Assembly: GCA_002011125.2 (NCBI GenBank)
Contig: MTMF02000009.1
Location: forward strand, 898,989 to 962,988
Length of the DNA: 64,000 nt
Reading direction: 5' to 3'
Source of the DNA: Candidatus Hydrothermarchaeum profundi
GTDB lineage: Archaea; Hydrothermarchaeota; Hydrothermarchaeia; Hydrothermarchaeales; Hydrothermarchaeaceae
Shown in pieces: positions 8,869-16,555 of this stretch. A model generated the notes under the pieces. It was not told where the DNA came from and did not search any database. It worked only from the letters and a program-made list of their open reading frames with translations. Position 1 is the stretch's first letter; each line of letters opens with the position of its first letter. The position numbers were made by a program, and so were the translations under genes.

Positions 8869-9501
8869 ATGTTTGACGGCTTTGGAAAACGGTTCTGGAA
8901 AAAGCTTTTGAGATTATTTAAAAGAAAGAAAATAATACAGCTAGGCTTTTATGGACCAGTAAACGCCGGAAAAACCACCCTTGCAAATCGAATATCTCTT
9001 GACTGGCTTGGAACAGAGGTGGGCACAGTTTCTGAGATTCCGCATGAGACCAGGCATGTCCAAAAGGTTGAGAACGTGAGAGTGGCTACCGACAATGGGG
9101 AGCTAAGAATGAATATAATTGATATGCCTGGAATAGCCACGCAAGTTGATTTTAAGAGCTTCCAAGAGTACGGTATGAGCGAGGAGGATGCTAAGGAAAG
9201 GGCAAAAGAAGCTACGAAGGGAGTGATAGAAGCTATAAAATGGTTAGATGATGTTGATGCAGTACTTATTGTGATGGACTCAACGGAGGATCCATATACC
9301 CAGGTGAATGTTACGATTATTGGAAATCTAGAGGCGAGGGGGATACCTGCTATAATTGTAGCCAATAAGATAGACGACGAAAGAGCATCGCCTTCAAGCA
9401 TAGAAAATGCGTTTCCACAGCATGTTGTCATTCCTATATCTGCGCGGACTGGTGAGAATCTAGACAAGCTTTATCAAGCTATTCAAGAGCATCTTACGTA
9501 G
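8869..9501 (+). CDS. arvA: Small Ras/Era-like GTPase, ArvA/OapA type
   Basis: 210 aa. All G motifs are visible: Walker A 'GPVNAGKTTLANR' (about residues 29-41), switch II 'DMPGIA', 'NKID' (G4) and 'SARTG' (G5). The basic N-terminal tail 'KRFWKKLLRLFKRKK' could bind membrane. The gene heads a three-gene run with a DUF2073 and a DUF2072 zinc-ribbon protein. That trio is what I know as OapABC/ArvABC, whose GTPase has been linked to extracellular vesicle formation in haloarchaea. The GTPase call is certain; the vesicle role rests on family and gene order. A TATA box lies upstream. Confidence 0.85.
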   Translation: MFDGFGKRFWKKLLRLFKRKKIIQLGFYGPVNAGKTTLANRISLDWLGTEVGTVSEIPHETRHVQKVENVRVATDNGELRMNIIDMPGIATQVDFKSFQEYGMSEEDAKERAKEATKGVIEAIKWLDDVDAVLIVMDSTEDPYTQVNVTIIGNLEARGIPAIIVANKIDDERASPSSIENAFPQHVVIPISARTGENLDKLYQAIQEHLT

Positions 9502-9512
9502 TGGTGGTTAAG

Positions 9513-9923
9513 ATGGGAATTCAAGTTGACTTCATATCTTCAGAATCGCTGCGAAGTAAAGGCTCTGTAGAAAAAATAAACATGATCTTGGAGAAGATAA
9601 AAAATAATGTTATTGTGGTGCTTGAAGACGGGCTCACTCCAGTTGAAGAAACAGAACTGATTGAGGCAACTATGCGGGAGATAGATACAGAAGATTTTCA
9701 TGGGATAGAATTCTACAGAATGGATCATAAAACTACTAGGTTGCGGGACAAAATCGCGGACTATATTTCAGGTAGGAAGTCCGGGCTAACTATAGTGGGC
9801 TCTGCTAGGATTGTTGAAGCAATAAGAAAAGAACCAGATTATATATCTATGCTCGCTAAGCTTGAAGAGGAGAGCTCTGAGAAGAAAAAGAAGAGAAAAT
9901 CTAAGAAAAAAGGTGTAAAATAA
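9513..9923 (+). CDS. arvB: DUF2073 protein, ArvB/OapB type
   Basis: The track start is a GTG at 9501 overlapping the arvA stop. The ATG at 9513 is preferred because it gives the compact N-terminus 'MGIQVDFISSES' and has 'GGTGGT' just upstream, making 136 aa. It is a mixed alpha/beta protein with 'VVLEDGLTPVEETELIEATM' near residue 40 and a very basic, lysine-rich C-terminal tail ('KKKKRKSKKKG') that could bind nucleic acid or membrane. DUF2073 proteins co-occur with the Era-like GTPase and a zinc ribbon in euryarchaea. The biochemical role is unknown. The stop overlaps the next ATG (TAATG). Confidence 0.78.
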   Translation: MGIQVDFISSESLRSKGSVEKINMILEKIKNNVIVVLEDGLTPVEETELIEATMREIDTEDFHGIEFYRMDHKTTRLRDKIADYISGRKSGLTIVGSARIVEAIRKEPDYISMLAKLEEESSEKKKKRKSKKKGVK

Positions 9924-10264
9924 TGCCTCACAGATGTACTAGGTGTGGCAAGACCTATGAAGAAGGCTCTGAGGCATTGTTAAAAGGTTGCAGCTGTGGG
10001 AATAGATATTTTTTGTATTACCGGAGAATAACTGATAAGGAAGCTGAAGAATTTAAGACCAAGGAGCAAATTAAAGAAATAACTGGTAAGGACATCTGGA
10101 ATATTAAGGTCAAGAATGGTGTCTACGAAATAGACATAGCTTCTCTTATGAAACAGGAGCCAATAATTGTGGCAGGTGAGGAGGGGAGATATCTTCTGAG
10201 CCTTTCATCAGTTTTTAAAGAAAAAAAGAAGAAAATTAAGTATCCTGAAAGGATTAAGAAGTAA
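9923..10264 (+). CDS. arvC: Zinc-ribbon protein DUF2072, ArvC/OapC type
   Basis: 113 aa. An N-terminal zinc ribbon has two Cys pairs, 'CTRCGKTY' and 'CSCGNRYFLYYRR', followed by a helical region and a basic C-terminal tail. It begins within the stop codon of the DUF2073 gene (TAATG), so the three genes are one coupled operon. The role follows from the neighbours: it is the third member of the Arv/Oap set. Its 3' end overlaps the convergent epimerase gene by 11 bases. Confidence 0.78.
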   Translation: MPHRCTRCGKTYEEGSEALLKGCSCGNRYFLYYRRITDKEAEEFKTKEQIKEITGKDIWNIKVKNGVYEIDIASLMKQEPIIVAGEEGRYLLSLSSVFKEKKKKIKYPERIKK

Positions 10265-11162
10265 GATATTCTAGTAACTCACGTATACCATTCTCTAATC
10301 CTATTTCTGGTCTCCATCCAAGTTTTTTCTTGGCTTTTTTTATATCCAAGCATATACGATACACCTCCCCTTTTATAGGAGGCCCGTATATAGGCGTAAT
10401 ATTTTTTCCTAGTATAGAGCGGATAGTATTAAAAATCTCGTTAACAGAGGTTTCCCTGCCTGTTCCGATATTAAAAGCTTGGCTTGACACCTTTTTTTCA
10501 ATTGCCATGAGATTTGCTTTCGCAACATCTTTAACATAAACGAAATCTCTGGTTTGATTTCCGTCTCCGTTGATTTTAGGCCTATTTCCGTCAAGCATCC
10601 TTTTAGCAAATATTGCGACAACGCCTGCCTCGCCATAAGGGTCTTGCCTCGGTCCATACACATTTCCATATCTCAGCGACACATATTTCAGACCATATGT
10701 TTTACTAAAAGAGTGTAAGTAATTCTCTACCGCAAATTTAGATACTCCATAGGGCGACAGTGGTTTAACCGGGTGTTCTTCGTCCACAGGTAGATATTCA
10801 GGTTCTCCATATATGGCCCCTCCGGATGAGGCATATACAAACTTTTCTACGTCAAGGCAGTTTTCTATTAGATTTATCGACCCCAATATGTTTACCTGAG
10901 AGTCGAATACAGGATCCTCAAGCGACTTTCTTACTTGGACTTGGGCCCCCATATGTAATACGCAGTCGATTTCCTCTTTTTTTATTATGTCGTTTAACTC
11001 ATCTAAGATGCTAGCCCTATAGAAGATTGCCTCTCTATTTATGTACTCTTTTTTTCCTGTAGAGAGGTCGTCGATTACTACTACCTCATAACCTTCAGAT
11101 ATCAAAAGGTCCACAGTATTCGAACCTATAAAGCCTGCCCCGCCTGTTACTAGTACTTTCAT
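10254..11162 (-). CDS. NAD-dependent nucleotide-sugar epimerase/dehydratase (GalE-like, extended SDR)
   Basis: About 302 aa from the ATG at 11162; the track start at 11180 is less likely. The ATG at 11162 overlaps the upstream stop as ATGA and yields 'MKVLVTGGAGFIGSN', the normal start for the family. The extended SDR motifs are the NAD site 'GGAGFIGS', 'YASSGGAIYG' and the catalytic 'YGVSK', followed by 'LRYGNVYGPRQDP'. It most probably epimerises a UDP-hexose or UDP-hexuronate made by the neighbouring galU and ugd products. UDP-glucose, UDP-GlcNAc and UDP-GlcA are all possible substrates. Confidence 0.88.
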   Translation of the reverse strand: MKVLVTGGAGFIGSNTVDLLISEGYEVVVIDDLSTGKKEYINREAIFYRASILDELNDIIKKEEIDCVLHMGAQVQVRKSLEDPVFDSQVNILGSINLIENCLDVEKFVYASSGGAIYGEPEYLPVDEEHPVKPLSPYGVSKFAVENYLHSFSKTYGLKYVSLRYGNVYGPRQDPYGEAGVVAIFAKRMLDGNRPKINGDGNQTRDFVYVKDVAKANLMAIEKKVSSQAFNIGTGRETSVNEIFNTIRSILGKNITPIYGPPIKGEVYRICLDIKKAKKKLGWRPEIGLENGIRELLEYLTS

Positions 11163-12175
11163 CTTGCCCCCGTGAACCATTTTATCGTCTTCTTTATCCC
11201 TTCTTCTAAGGATACTTTAGGTTTCCACTTGAGGAGGCGTTTAGCCTTAGAGATATCCGGGCATCTCCTTTTTGGGTCGTCTTTTGGGAGGGGATAAAAG
11301 GTGATTTTTGATTGAGAACCGGTCAGTCTTTTAACCAGTTCAGCTAATTCAAGTATAGATGTTTCCTTATCGTTGCCAATGTTGACAACCTCTCCTTTAG
11401 CATCCATTGAGGTCAATCTTAGAATACCTTCTATCTGGTCTGTGATGTATGTGAAACTCCTAGTCTGTGAGCCGTCTCCGAACACTGTTATTGGTTCTCC
11501 TTTTAGCGCTTGGTCTATGAATCTCGGCACTACACGACCATATATGTCTCCTGTTCGCATACGAGGTCCGTAGCTATTGAAAATTCTAACTATCCGTGTG
11601 TCAAGACCGTGTTGAAGCTCATAGGCCTTCACAAAGGCCTCGCCTGCCCGCTTTGATTCATCATAGCAACTTCTTGGACCAATTGGGTTCACATTTCCGT
11701 TATAAGTCTCAGGTGTAGGTATGAAGCTTTCATCAGGATCTCCGTATACCTCGCTGGTTGATGTATAGAGGAACCTTGCATTGTGCTCTTTGGCTATTCC
11801 TAGTGCCACCCATATCCCCATTGTGTTAGCTTTAAGAATTTGGATCGGGAACTTATCGAACTCGAAGGGAGAAGCTCTGCTAGCCATGTGCATTACTATA
11901 TCAAATTTCTCTTTGAAATATATGGGTTTAGAAATATCGTGTTCAATGAAATTTAGGTTCTCGTTATTCAGCAGATGTTCTATATTGGACATTTGGCCGC
12001 TGACTAGACTATCTATGCATGTAACTCTGGCCCCCATCTCTATGAGTACGTCACATGTCCAAGAACCTATAAAGCCTGCCCCGCCTGTAATGAGGATATG
12101 TAAATCAGAAAAACTTATCCCCTCTTCTTTCAATGAAGATACGATCTCTCTGACTCCTTCATTGATGACGTTCAA
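11159..12175 (-). CDS. UDP-glucuronate decarboxylase-like SDR (UDP-xylose synthase type)
   Basis: 338 aa extended SDR. 'ITGGAGFIGSWTCDVL' binds NAD, 'STSEVYGDP' and 'NPIGPRSCYDESKR' contain the catalytic Ser/Tyr/Lys, and 'GDGSQTRSFTYI' follows. The combination 'STSEVYGDP' with 'GPRSCYDESKR' is characteristic of UDP-glucuronate decarboxylases, which make UDP-xylose. This fits its position next to ugd (UDP-glucuronate supply) and galU. It lies 4 bases downstream of galU and overlaps the following epimerase by 4 bases. A related hexose dehydratase cannot be excluded. Confidence 0.82.
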   Translation of the reverse strand: MNVINEGVREIVSSLKEEGISFSDLHILITGGAGFIGSWTCDVLIEMGARVTCIDSLVSGQMSNIEHLLNNENLNFIEHDISKPIYFKEKFDIVMHMASRASPFEFDKFPIQILKANTMGIWVALGIAKEHNARFLYTSTSEVYGDPDESFIPTPETYNGNVNPIGPRSCYDESKRAGEAFVKAYELQHGLDTRIVRIFNSYGPRMRTGDIYGRVVPRFIDQALKGEPITVFGDGSQTRSFTYITDQIEGILRLTSMDAKGEVVNIGNDKETSILELAELVKRLTGSQSKITFYPLPKDDPKRRCPDISKAKRLLKWKPKVSLEEGIKKTIKWFTGAR

Positions 12176-12179
12176 TTGT

Positions 12180-13043
12180 CTACACCTTGTTTAAAAGTTC
12201 TTTGAGATACTTTTTAAGCTCAGGACCGTTTTCCTCGCTATTCAAGGCTATTTCTATCGTACTCTTAAGCCAATCAATCTTTGTTCCTATGTCATACCTT
12301 CTTCCTTGGAAGTTATATGCATAGACAGCTTGGATATCTTTCAGTAGCCGTATAGCATCGGTTAGCTGTATTTCCCCACCAACTCCCGGCTTAGTTTTCC
12401 TAATGCACTCAAAGATTTCAGGAGTAAGAACATATCTGCCGATTATTCCTAAATCAGATGGGGCTTCCTCGGGGCTAGGTTTTTCAACTAGGTCTTCTAT
12501 GCGATAAACGTCATTAATAGGGGTCACCTTAACTATCCCATAGCTCGAGATCTTTTCTTTGTTGACCTTTTCAACCGCTATGATTGAAGCTTTATACTCC
12601 TCATATTTTTTGATTAGCTGCTTTGTGCAGGGAGTCTCGCTAATTGTTATTGTATCCCCTAATAATACAGCAAAGGGCTCATTGCCTACGAACTTTCTAG
12701 CACAGAATATAGCATCTCCTAAGCCCTTCTGTTCTTTCTGCCGAATATAGTGGATATCCGCCATATTAGCACTGGCTTCAAGTTCTTCTATAAGGTCAAA
12801 CTTTTCTCCTTTTATTAGAGTATTCTCCAGCTCAAAAGACCTATCGAAGTGATCTTCTATCGCCCTCTTTCCTCTGCCTGTTATTATTAATATGTTATCT
12901 ATACCTGAATCAACGGCCTCCTTTACAACATACTCTATGGTAGGCCTATCATAAACTGGAAGCATCTCTTTTGGCTGGGCTTTTGTAATTGGAAAAAACC
13001 TTGTTCCTAGTCCTGCGGCAGGGATAACAGCCTTCACCAACAT
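12180..13043 (-). CDS. galU: UTP-glucose-1-phosphate uridylyltransferase
   Basis: 287 aa, typical GalU length. The N-terminal 'IPAAGLGTRFFPITKAQPKE' is the nucleotide-binding loop, 'VLLGDT' binds the metal, 'VEKP' and 'GGEIQLTDAI' contact the sugar nucleotide. It makes UDP-glucose, the substrate of the adjacent Ugd. Its start overlaps the end of ugd by 10 bases and the next gene follows after 4 bases, so ugd-galU-UXS-epimerase form one leftward operon for UDP-glucose, UDP-glucuronate and derived sugars, probably for surface glycans. Confidence 0.93.
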   Translation of the reverse strand: MLVKAVIPAAGLGTRFFPITKAQPKEMLPVYDRPTIEYVVKEAVDSGIDNILIITGRGKRAIEDHFDRSFELENTLIKGEKFDLIEELEASANMADIHYIRQKEQKGLGDAIFCARKFVGNEPFAVLLGDTITISETPCTKQLIKKYEEYKASIIAVEKVNKEKISSYGIVKVTPINDVYRIEDLVEKPSPEEAPSDLGIIGRYVLTPEIFECIRKTKPGVGGEIQLTDAIRLLKDIQAVYAYNFQGRRYDIGTKIDWLKSTIEIALNSEENGPELKKYLKELLNKV

Positions 13044-14320
13044 ACCCCCTCATAATAATCTGCTACCCTCGCTTCGTCAATTCTTCTCCCATCTATAACT
13101 ATCTTACCTCTGTAGAGGTCCTCTTTTTTATATTCATCCCATTCGGTCACTATGAGCACATATCTACATTTCTTTAGGGCGTCCTCTGCCGTAGTATAAA
13201 ATTTCAGCCGTTCATGTTTTCCAAAAATCTTCTTAGCTTCGTTAATGGCCTTGGGATCAGTAGCGTGGACGACAGCGCCCTTAGAAAGCAAGTTATGTAT
13301 CACTTTAATAGAGGGGGCTTCCCTCATATCATCTGTTCCCGGTTTAAATGCGAGTCCTAGGACCGCCACGTCTACGTCCTTTAGCGAGCCTATTTTTCTC
13401 TCTAAAAGCTCTACGAGTCTCAAGGGTTGCGATTCATTCAATTCGAGGGCTGCATTAAGCACAATTGGCCGATAGTATACCTCCTTGGCTTTCCCCACTA
13501 ATGCTTTTACATCTTTTGGAAAGCAGCTTCCTCCGAAACCGATTCCAGCGTTTAAGAATTTCGGAGAAATCCTAGAGTCCATACTTAGACCCTTAGCTAC
13601 TTGGTATACATCTATCCCAAGGGACTTGCATATGTTCCCTATCTCGTTAATGAAACTTATCTTAGTAACCAAGAATGAGTTGGTAGCATATTTTATCATC
13701 TCTGCAGTCTTAGGATTAGTTAACAATATAGGGCAGTGGAAGTCAAGATATAAGTCGAGTAGATAGTAGTTAGACCGCCGGTCTATCCCCCCTATTACTA
13801 TCCTATCAGGGTTCATGAAGTCCTCAATGGCGTTACCCTCCCTCAGGAACTCCGGATTCATTGCTACACCAAAGTCCGGTCCTGCTTTTTTAACTGAGTA
13901 TCTCTCAAGCAGAGGTATTACAGAGTGCTCGGTCGTACCCGGAACTACAGTACTTTTTACTACCACGAGATGATATCCGTTCTTGTTTTTTAGAGCTTTT
14001 CCAATCCCCTTGCTAACCTCTTCGATATATTTTAAGTCAATATAATCTAAAAGACCAGAGGGAGTTCCAACACAGATAAAGGATATATCAGTTTTTCTTA
14101 CAGAATCTGCGAGGTTTTTAGTTGCCCTAAGCCTACCTTCGTTAACGTTTCTCTCTAGAAGCTCTTCTAGTCCCTTCTCGTAAATAGGAGGTATACGTTG
14201 GTTGATTTTTCTAATTCTTTCTTCATCAACATCAACGCATATAACATTGTGCCCGAGGTCTGCGAAACAAGCGCCTGTGACAAGTCCCACATATCCCGTG
14301 CCTACAATAGAAATATTCAA
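13034..14320 (-). CDS. ugd: UDP-glucose 6-dehydrogenase
   Basis: 428 aa. It has three UDPG/MGDP dehydrogenase domains: an N-terminal Rossmann 'GTGYVGLVTGACFADLGH', 'VVKSTVVPGTTE' and 'NPEFLREGNAI'; a central helical part with 'ATNSFLVTKISFINE'; and 'GIGFGGSCFPKD' with the catalytic Cys, then the C-terminal 'GLAFKPGTDDMREAPS'. It oxidises UDP-glucose to UDP-glucuronate with two NAD+. It is the first gene of the operon; the 128 bases upstream (14321-14448) hold its promoter. A UDP-N-acetyl-sugar dehydrogenase is the main alternative, but galU next door favours UDP-glucose. Confidence 0.9.
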   Translation of the reverse strand: MNISIVGTGYVGLVTGACFADLGHNVICVDVDEERIRKINQRIPPIYEKGLEELLERNVNEGRLRATKNLADSVRKTDISFICVGTPSGLLDYIDLKYIEEVSKGIGKALKNKNGYHLVVVKSTVVPGTTEHSVIPLLERYSVKKAGPDFGVAMNPEFLREGNAIEDFMNPDRIVIGGIDRRSNYYLLDLYLDFHCPILLTNPKTAEMIKYATNSFLVTKISFINEIGNICKSLGIDVYQVAKGLSMDSRISPKFLNAGIGFGGSCFPKDVKALVGKAKEVYYRPIVLNAALELNESQPLRLVELLERKIGSLKDVDVAVLGLAFKPGTDDMREAPSIKVIHNLLSKGAVVHATDPKAINEAKKIFGKHERLKFYTTAEDALKKCRYVLIVTEWDEYKKEDLYRGKIVIDGRRIDEARVADYYEGVCW

Positions 14321-14448
14321 TTCATCACACTCCTCGCATCGAGAGAACCACAGCTCAGCTGTTTATGAGAACAAACATTAATAACTCCGTAGTATCCATT
14401 TTCATCCTCACATTATAACTTCTATAAAGGCAAATAGTAGGGATTGTT

Positions 14449-16011
14449 TTAAATTATTTTCCCCATATAAGGACCTACTCTTTTGTAGCCAAATCTTCTA
14501 TAATACTCCCGAGTACCTATCGCGCTTGTTATCAATATTTTATTGAAGTTCTTTTCCTTAGAGATCTCTTCTGCCTTCTTAAGGAGGAGTTCTCCCCATC
14601 CTTTATGTTGGGATGCTTTCTCTATTCTCTTACCCAAAGGCACAGAGGTTCCCAAAACTCTCAGCTCTCTGACGATGGATGCTCCTCTAACTTCCTCTCT
14701 ATGAGCTTTTTGAGATGGAAATCGCAGTCTTAGGTAGGCTATAAGAGCGTCATTCTCTTCATCTTCTATTGAAATAAAGTTTTCAATCCCCTGAGATGCG
14801 CTATATGTCTCTACCTCCAATTTCACGTCTCCGCTGAACTCTATCCCTTCGCGATAAGAAAGGTGCCCTATATCCCTACACCTTATACATCTACATTTCA
14901 TACCTTCTTCTTTAAGCCGTCTGTATACAAGTTCACCTAGATCTCCTTTCTTCACTCCCGCCTCTATAAGGTATTTTGGGATATCCCTCTGAATGCGCAT
15001 AGTCCTGACCCATCTTGGCATTATCTTTTTAATCTCACAAATCAACGGCAAGGCATCTTTATCTGAATATGGAGTATACTCCCCTCTTTTCCACAGCTCA
15101 TAAAGCTCTGTGCCCTTAACTACGAGGGTAGGGTATATCTTAATAAAGTCTGGCTTAAATCCGTCTTCACTAAAAATTCTACGAAACATCTCTAAGTCAG
15201 TTTTAAAGTCTGAAAAAAGTCCCGGCATCATGTGATAGCCAACCTTTAGCCCGGAGTCTCTAATTATCCTTGTTGCTTCAATTACATCACTAACCCCATG
15301 TCTCCGCTTCACCTTATCGTACACATGGTCGTAGATGGTCTGGACCCCAAGCTCAACCCGGGTGACTCCCCTGTTCAGCATCATGTCTACATGACGTTCC
15401 TTGGCGAAATCAGGCCGTGTCTCGATGGTGATGCCTACATTTCTAACACGTGACCTCTCATTCTCCTCTTCCACGCTCTCCCAATTCTGCGGTCTATCAT
15501 TCTTTTTCTCTTTATAATCGTTCATGGACTCCAGGCATCTTTTTAAGAACCATTCTTGGTAGGCATCTGGCTGAGCCAGAAAGGTACCTCCCATTACTAT
15601 CAGCTCTACCTTATCTATCGAATGTCCAATCTGTTCTAACTGCCGTAGACGATTTTCAACTTGCTTATACGGGTCATAATTTGCCATCTTAGCTCTTAAG
15701 GCAGCAGGCTCTTCTCCTGTATAGCTCTGGGGAGCATTTTCACCTCTAGGGCAGTATATACACTCTCCAGGGCAAGGATAAGGCTTGGCCATTACAGCGA
15801 CCACAGCTATTCCGGAGATGGTTCTAACAGGCTTACGCATTAATAGCGGAAGTAGAATTTGGATATCCGCTTCTTGTGCGTTGGCTAGGATCTCAGAGTT
15901 GCTAGGTATTTTACTTAATCTATATTTCCTAGCGATTTTCATCTTTAATCTCTGTAAATCTTGCTCAGGATTTCTCTTAATCTCTTTTATGATCTCTTTT
16001 ACTGCCTGCAT
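14449..16011 (-). CDS. elp3: tRNA uridine-34 carboxymethyl-forming enzyme Elp3 (radical SAM + GNAT)
   Basis: About 520 aa. It catalyses carboxymethyl addition at U34 of tRNA from acetyl-CoA. The radical SAM domain carries 'CPGECIYCPRG' with the cluster cysteines, followed by 'NAPQSYTGEEPAALRA' and 'VMGGTF'. A cysteine cluster 'MKCRCIRCRDIG' and a C-terminal GNAT acetyltransferase domain ('HKGWGELLLKKAEEI', 'YYRRFGYKR') follow. The track start at 16056 is a TTG without an upstream Shine-Dalgarno. The ATG at 16011 is preferred because a TATA-like 'CATATACT' on the minus strand lies at 16058-16065, which would overlap the TTG. The extra 15 residues cannot be excluded. It is divergent from a small AbrB-like gene. 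Confidence 0.92.
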   Translation of the reverse strand: MQAVKEIIKEIKRNPEQDLQRLKMKIARKYRLSKIPSNSEILANAQEADIQILLPLLMRKPVRTISGIAVVAVMAKPYPCPGECIYCPRGENAPQSYTGEEPAALRAKMANYDPYKQVENRLRQLEQIGHSIDKVELIVMGGTFLAQPDAYQEWFLKRCLESMNDYKEKKNDRPQNWESVEEENERSRVRNVGITIETRPDFAKERHVDMMLNRGVTRVELGVQTIYDHVYDKVKRRHGVSDVIEATRIIRDSGLKVGYHMMPGLFSDFKTDLEMFRRIFSEDGFKPDFIKIYPTLVVKGTELYELWKRGEYTPYSDKDALPLICEIKKIMPRWVRTMRIQRDIPKYLIEAGVKKGDLGELVYRRLKEEGMKCRCIRCRDIGHLSYREGIEFSGDVKLEVETYSASQGIENFISIEDEENDALIAYLRLRFPSQKAHREEVRGASIVRELRVLGTSVPLGKRIEKASQHKGWGELLLKKAEEISKEKNFNKILITSAIGTREYYRRFGYKRVGPYMGKII

Positions 16012-16061
16012 TAGTTGATGTAGAAAATCTTGACTTCGACAAATTTTTCCCTCCAAAGTAT

Positions 16062-16223
16062 ATGACTAAACTTCAAAGAACAAGTAAGGACCAGTACTTT
16101 TTGATAATACCAAGAGATCTGATTAGGTTAGTCGGATGGAAAGAAGGAGATGAGATAGATATACGCTCCGGCTCGGAGGTTAGTCCAGGGAAAAAGGATC
16201 TGGTCTTAAGAAAAGTCTCATAA
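16062..16223 (+). CDS. Small AbrB/SpoVT-like DNA-binding protein (53 aa, not in ORF track)
   Basis: An ATG at 16062 opens a 53-codon frame ending at the TAA 16221-16223, too short for the supplied track. The product starts 'MTKLQRTSKDQYFLIIP' and continues 'LVGWKEGDEIDI', the swapped-hairpin AbrB/MazE pattern (x-S-x-x-x-Q-x-x-[IV]-[IV]-P-x-x-[LI] ... [LW]-x-x-G-D-x-[IVL]). Such proteins are small dimeric transcription regulators or antitoxins. No toxin gene is adjacent. It stands just upstream of the cytochrome cluster on the same strand and diverges from elp3, so it could regulate either; that is inference. Confidence 0.7.
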   Translation: MTKLQRTSKDQYFLIIPRDLIRLVGWKEGDEIDIRSGSEVSPGKKDLVLRKVS

Positions 16224-16284
16224 AAAATTACTCTACGCTGGTCTAAGTAGAAAACTCGAATTAATAAGATTAGCACTAACATAA

Positions 16285-16294
16285 GATATATATA
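16285..16294 (+). promoter_or_regulatory. TATA box for the giant cytochrome operon
   Basis: GATATATATA is the best TATA match in the gap. Transcription would be expected to start about 25-30 bases downstream, close to 16316, which is exactly the first base of the stable inverted repeat. Confidence 0.55.
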
Positions 16295-16315
16295 CATAAA
16301 ACTTATAGCAATACT

Positions 16316-16384
16316 TTAGGGTGGTAGGGTCCTTCTTGAAACCCGCTTGAGGGATAGTAGTAAGGAGAGGAGTTGCCACCCTAA
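16316..16384 (+). ncRNA. Candidate structured RNA in the leader of the cytochrome operon
   Basis: TTAGGGTGG (16316-16324) pairs perfectly with CCACCCTAA (16376-16384). The helix extends by U-G, A-U and G-U to 12 pairs (through 16327/16373). Inside it, TCCTT (16330-16334) can pair with AAGGA (16362-16366), and CCC/GGG (16342-16344/16351-16353) closes a 6-base tip loop. GGGT (16327-16330) can alternatively pair with ACCC (16341-16344), so two folds compete. A regulatory leader is one reading. An H/ACA-like guide hairpin is another, since an ANA-type trinucleotide follows the helix. I do not recognise a known riboswitch class. Confidence 0.35.
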
Positions 16385-16555
16385 TAGGTATGAGGCCGTC
16401 CAATGAAGGAGAGGAGCAATTTATTAGGCATTTGGACAATTTCACCAAGAGCTTTTAAGGAATTCTATTCAAACCTCCTAGAGTATATATGCATATATAG
16501 AATATTTCCCGAATCTATAAGCCCATGTAGGAACTTAGTATACTATGGAGAGCGA

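Larger units (their letters stand above)
16224..16555 (+). other. 332-base gap before the cytochrome cluster: promoter and long structured leader
   Basis: No confident gene lies here. It holds a TATA box near 16285 flanked by ATAAG/CTTAT half-sites (16281-16285 and 16302-16306), then a strong inverted repeat (16316-16384) and a purine-rich stretch. The track ORF starting at 16403 is an in-frame N-terminal extension of the next gene. Its 51 extra codons precede an obvious signal peptide and are probably untranslated leader. The implied 5' leader of about 240 bases is very long for an archaeal mRNA. Confidence 0.5.

Noticed and set aside
16316-16384. tRNA gene
   Set aside because: There is a long helix but no acceptor/T-arm pattern (no GGTTCRA) and no cloverleaf.
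16403-16555. N-terminal extension of the anchor protein from the ATG at 16403
   Set aside because: It would bury the signal peptide at residue 52 on. The ATG at 16556 has GGAG upstream and a classic signal sequence, and the fused homolog starts at the equivalent place.
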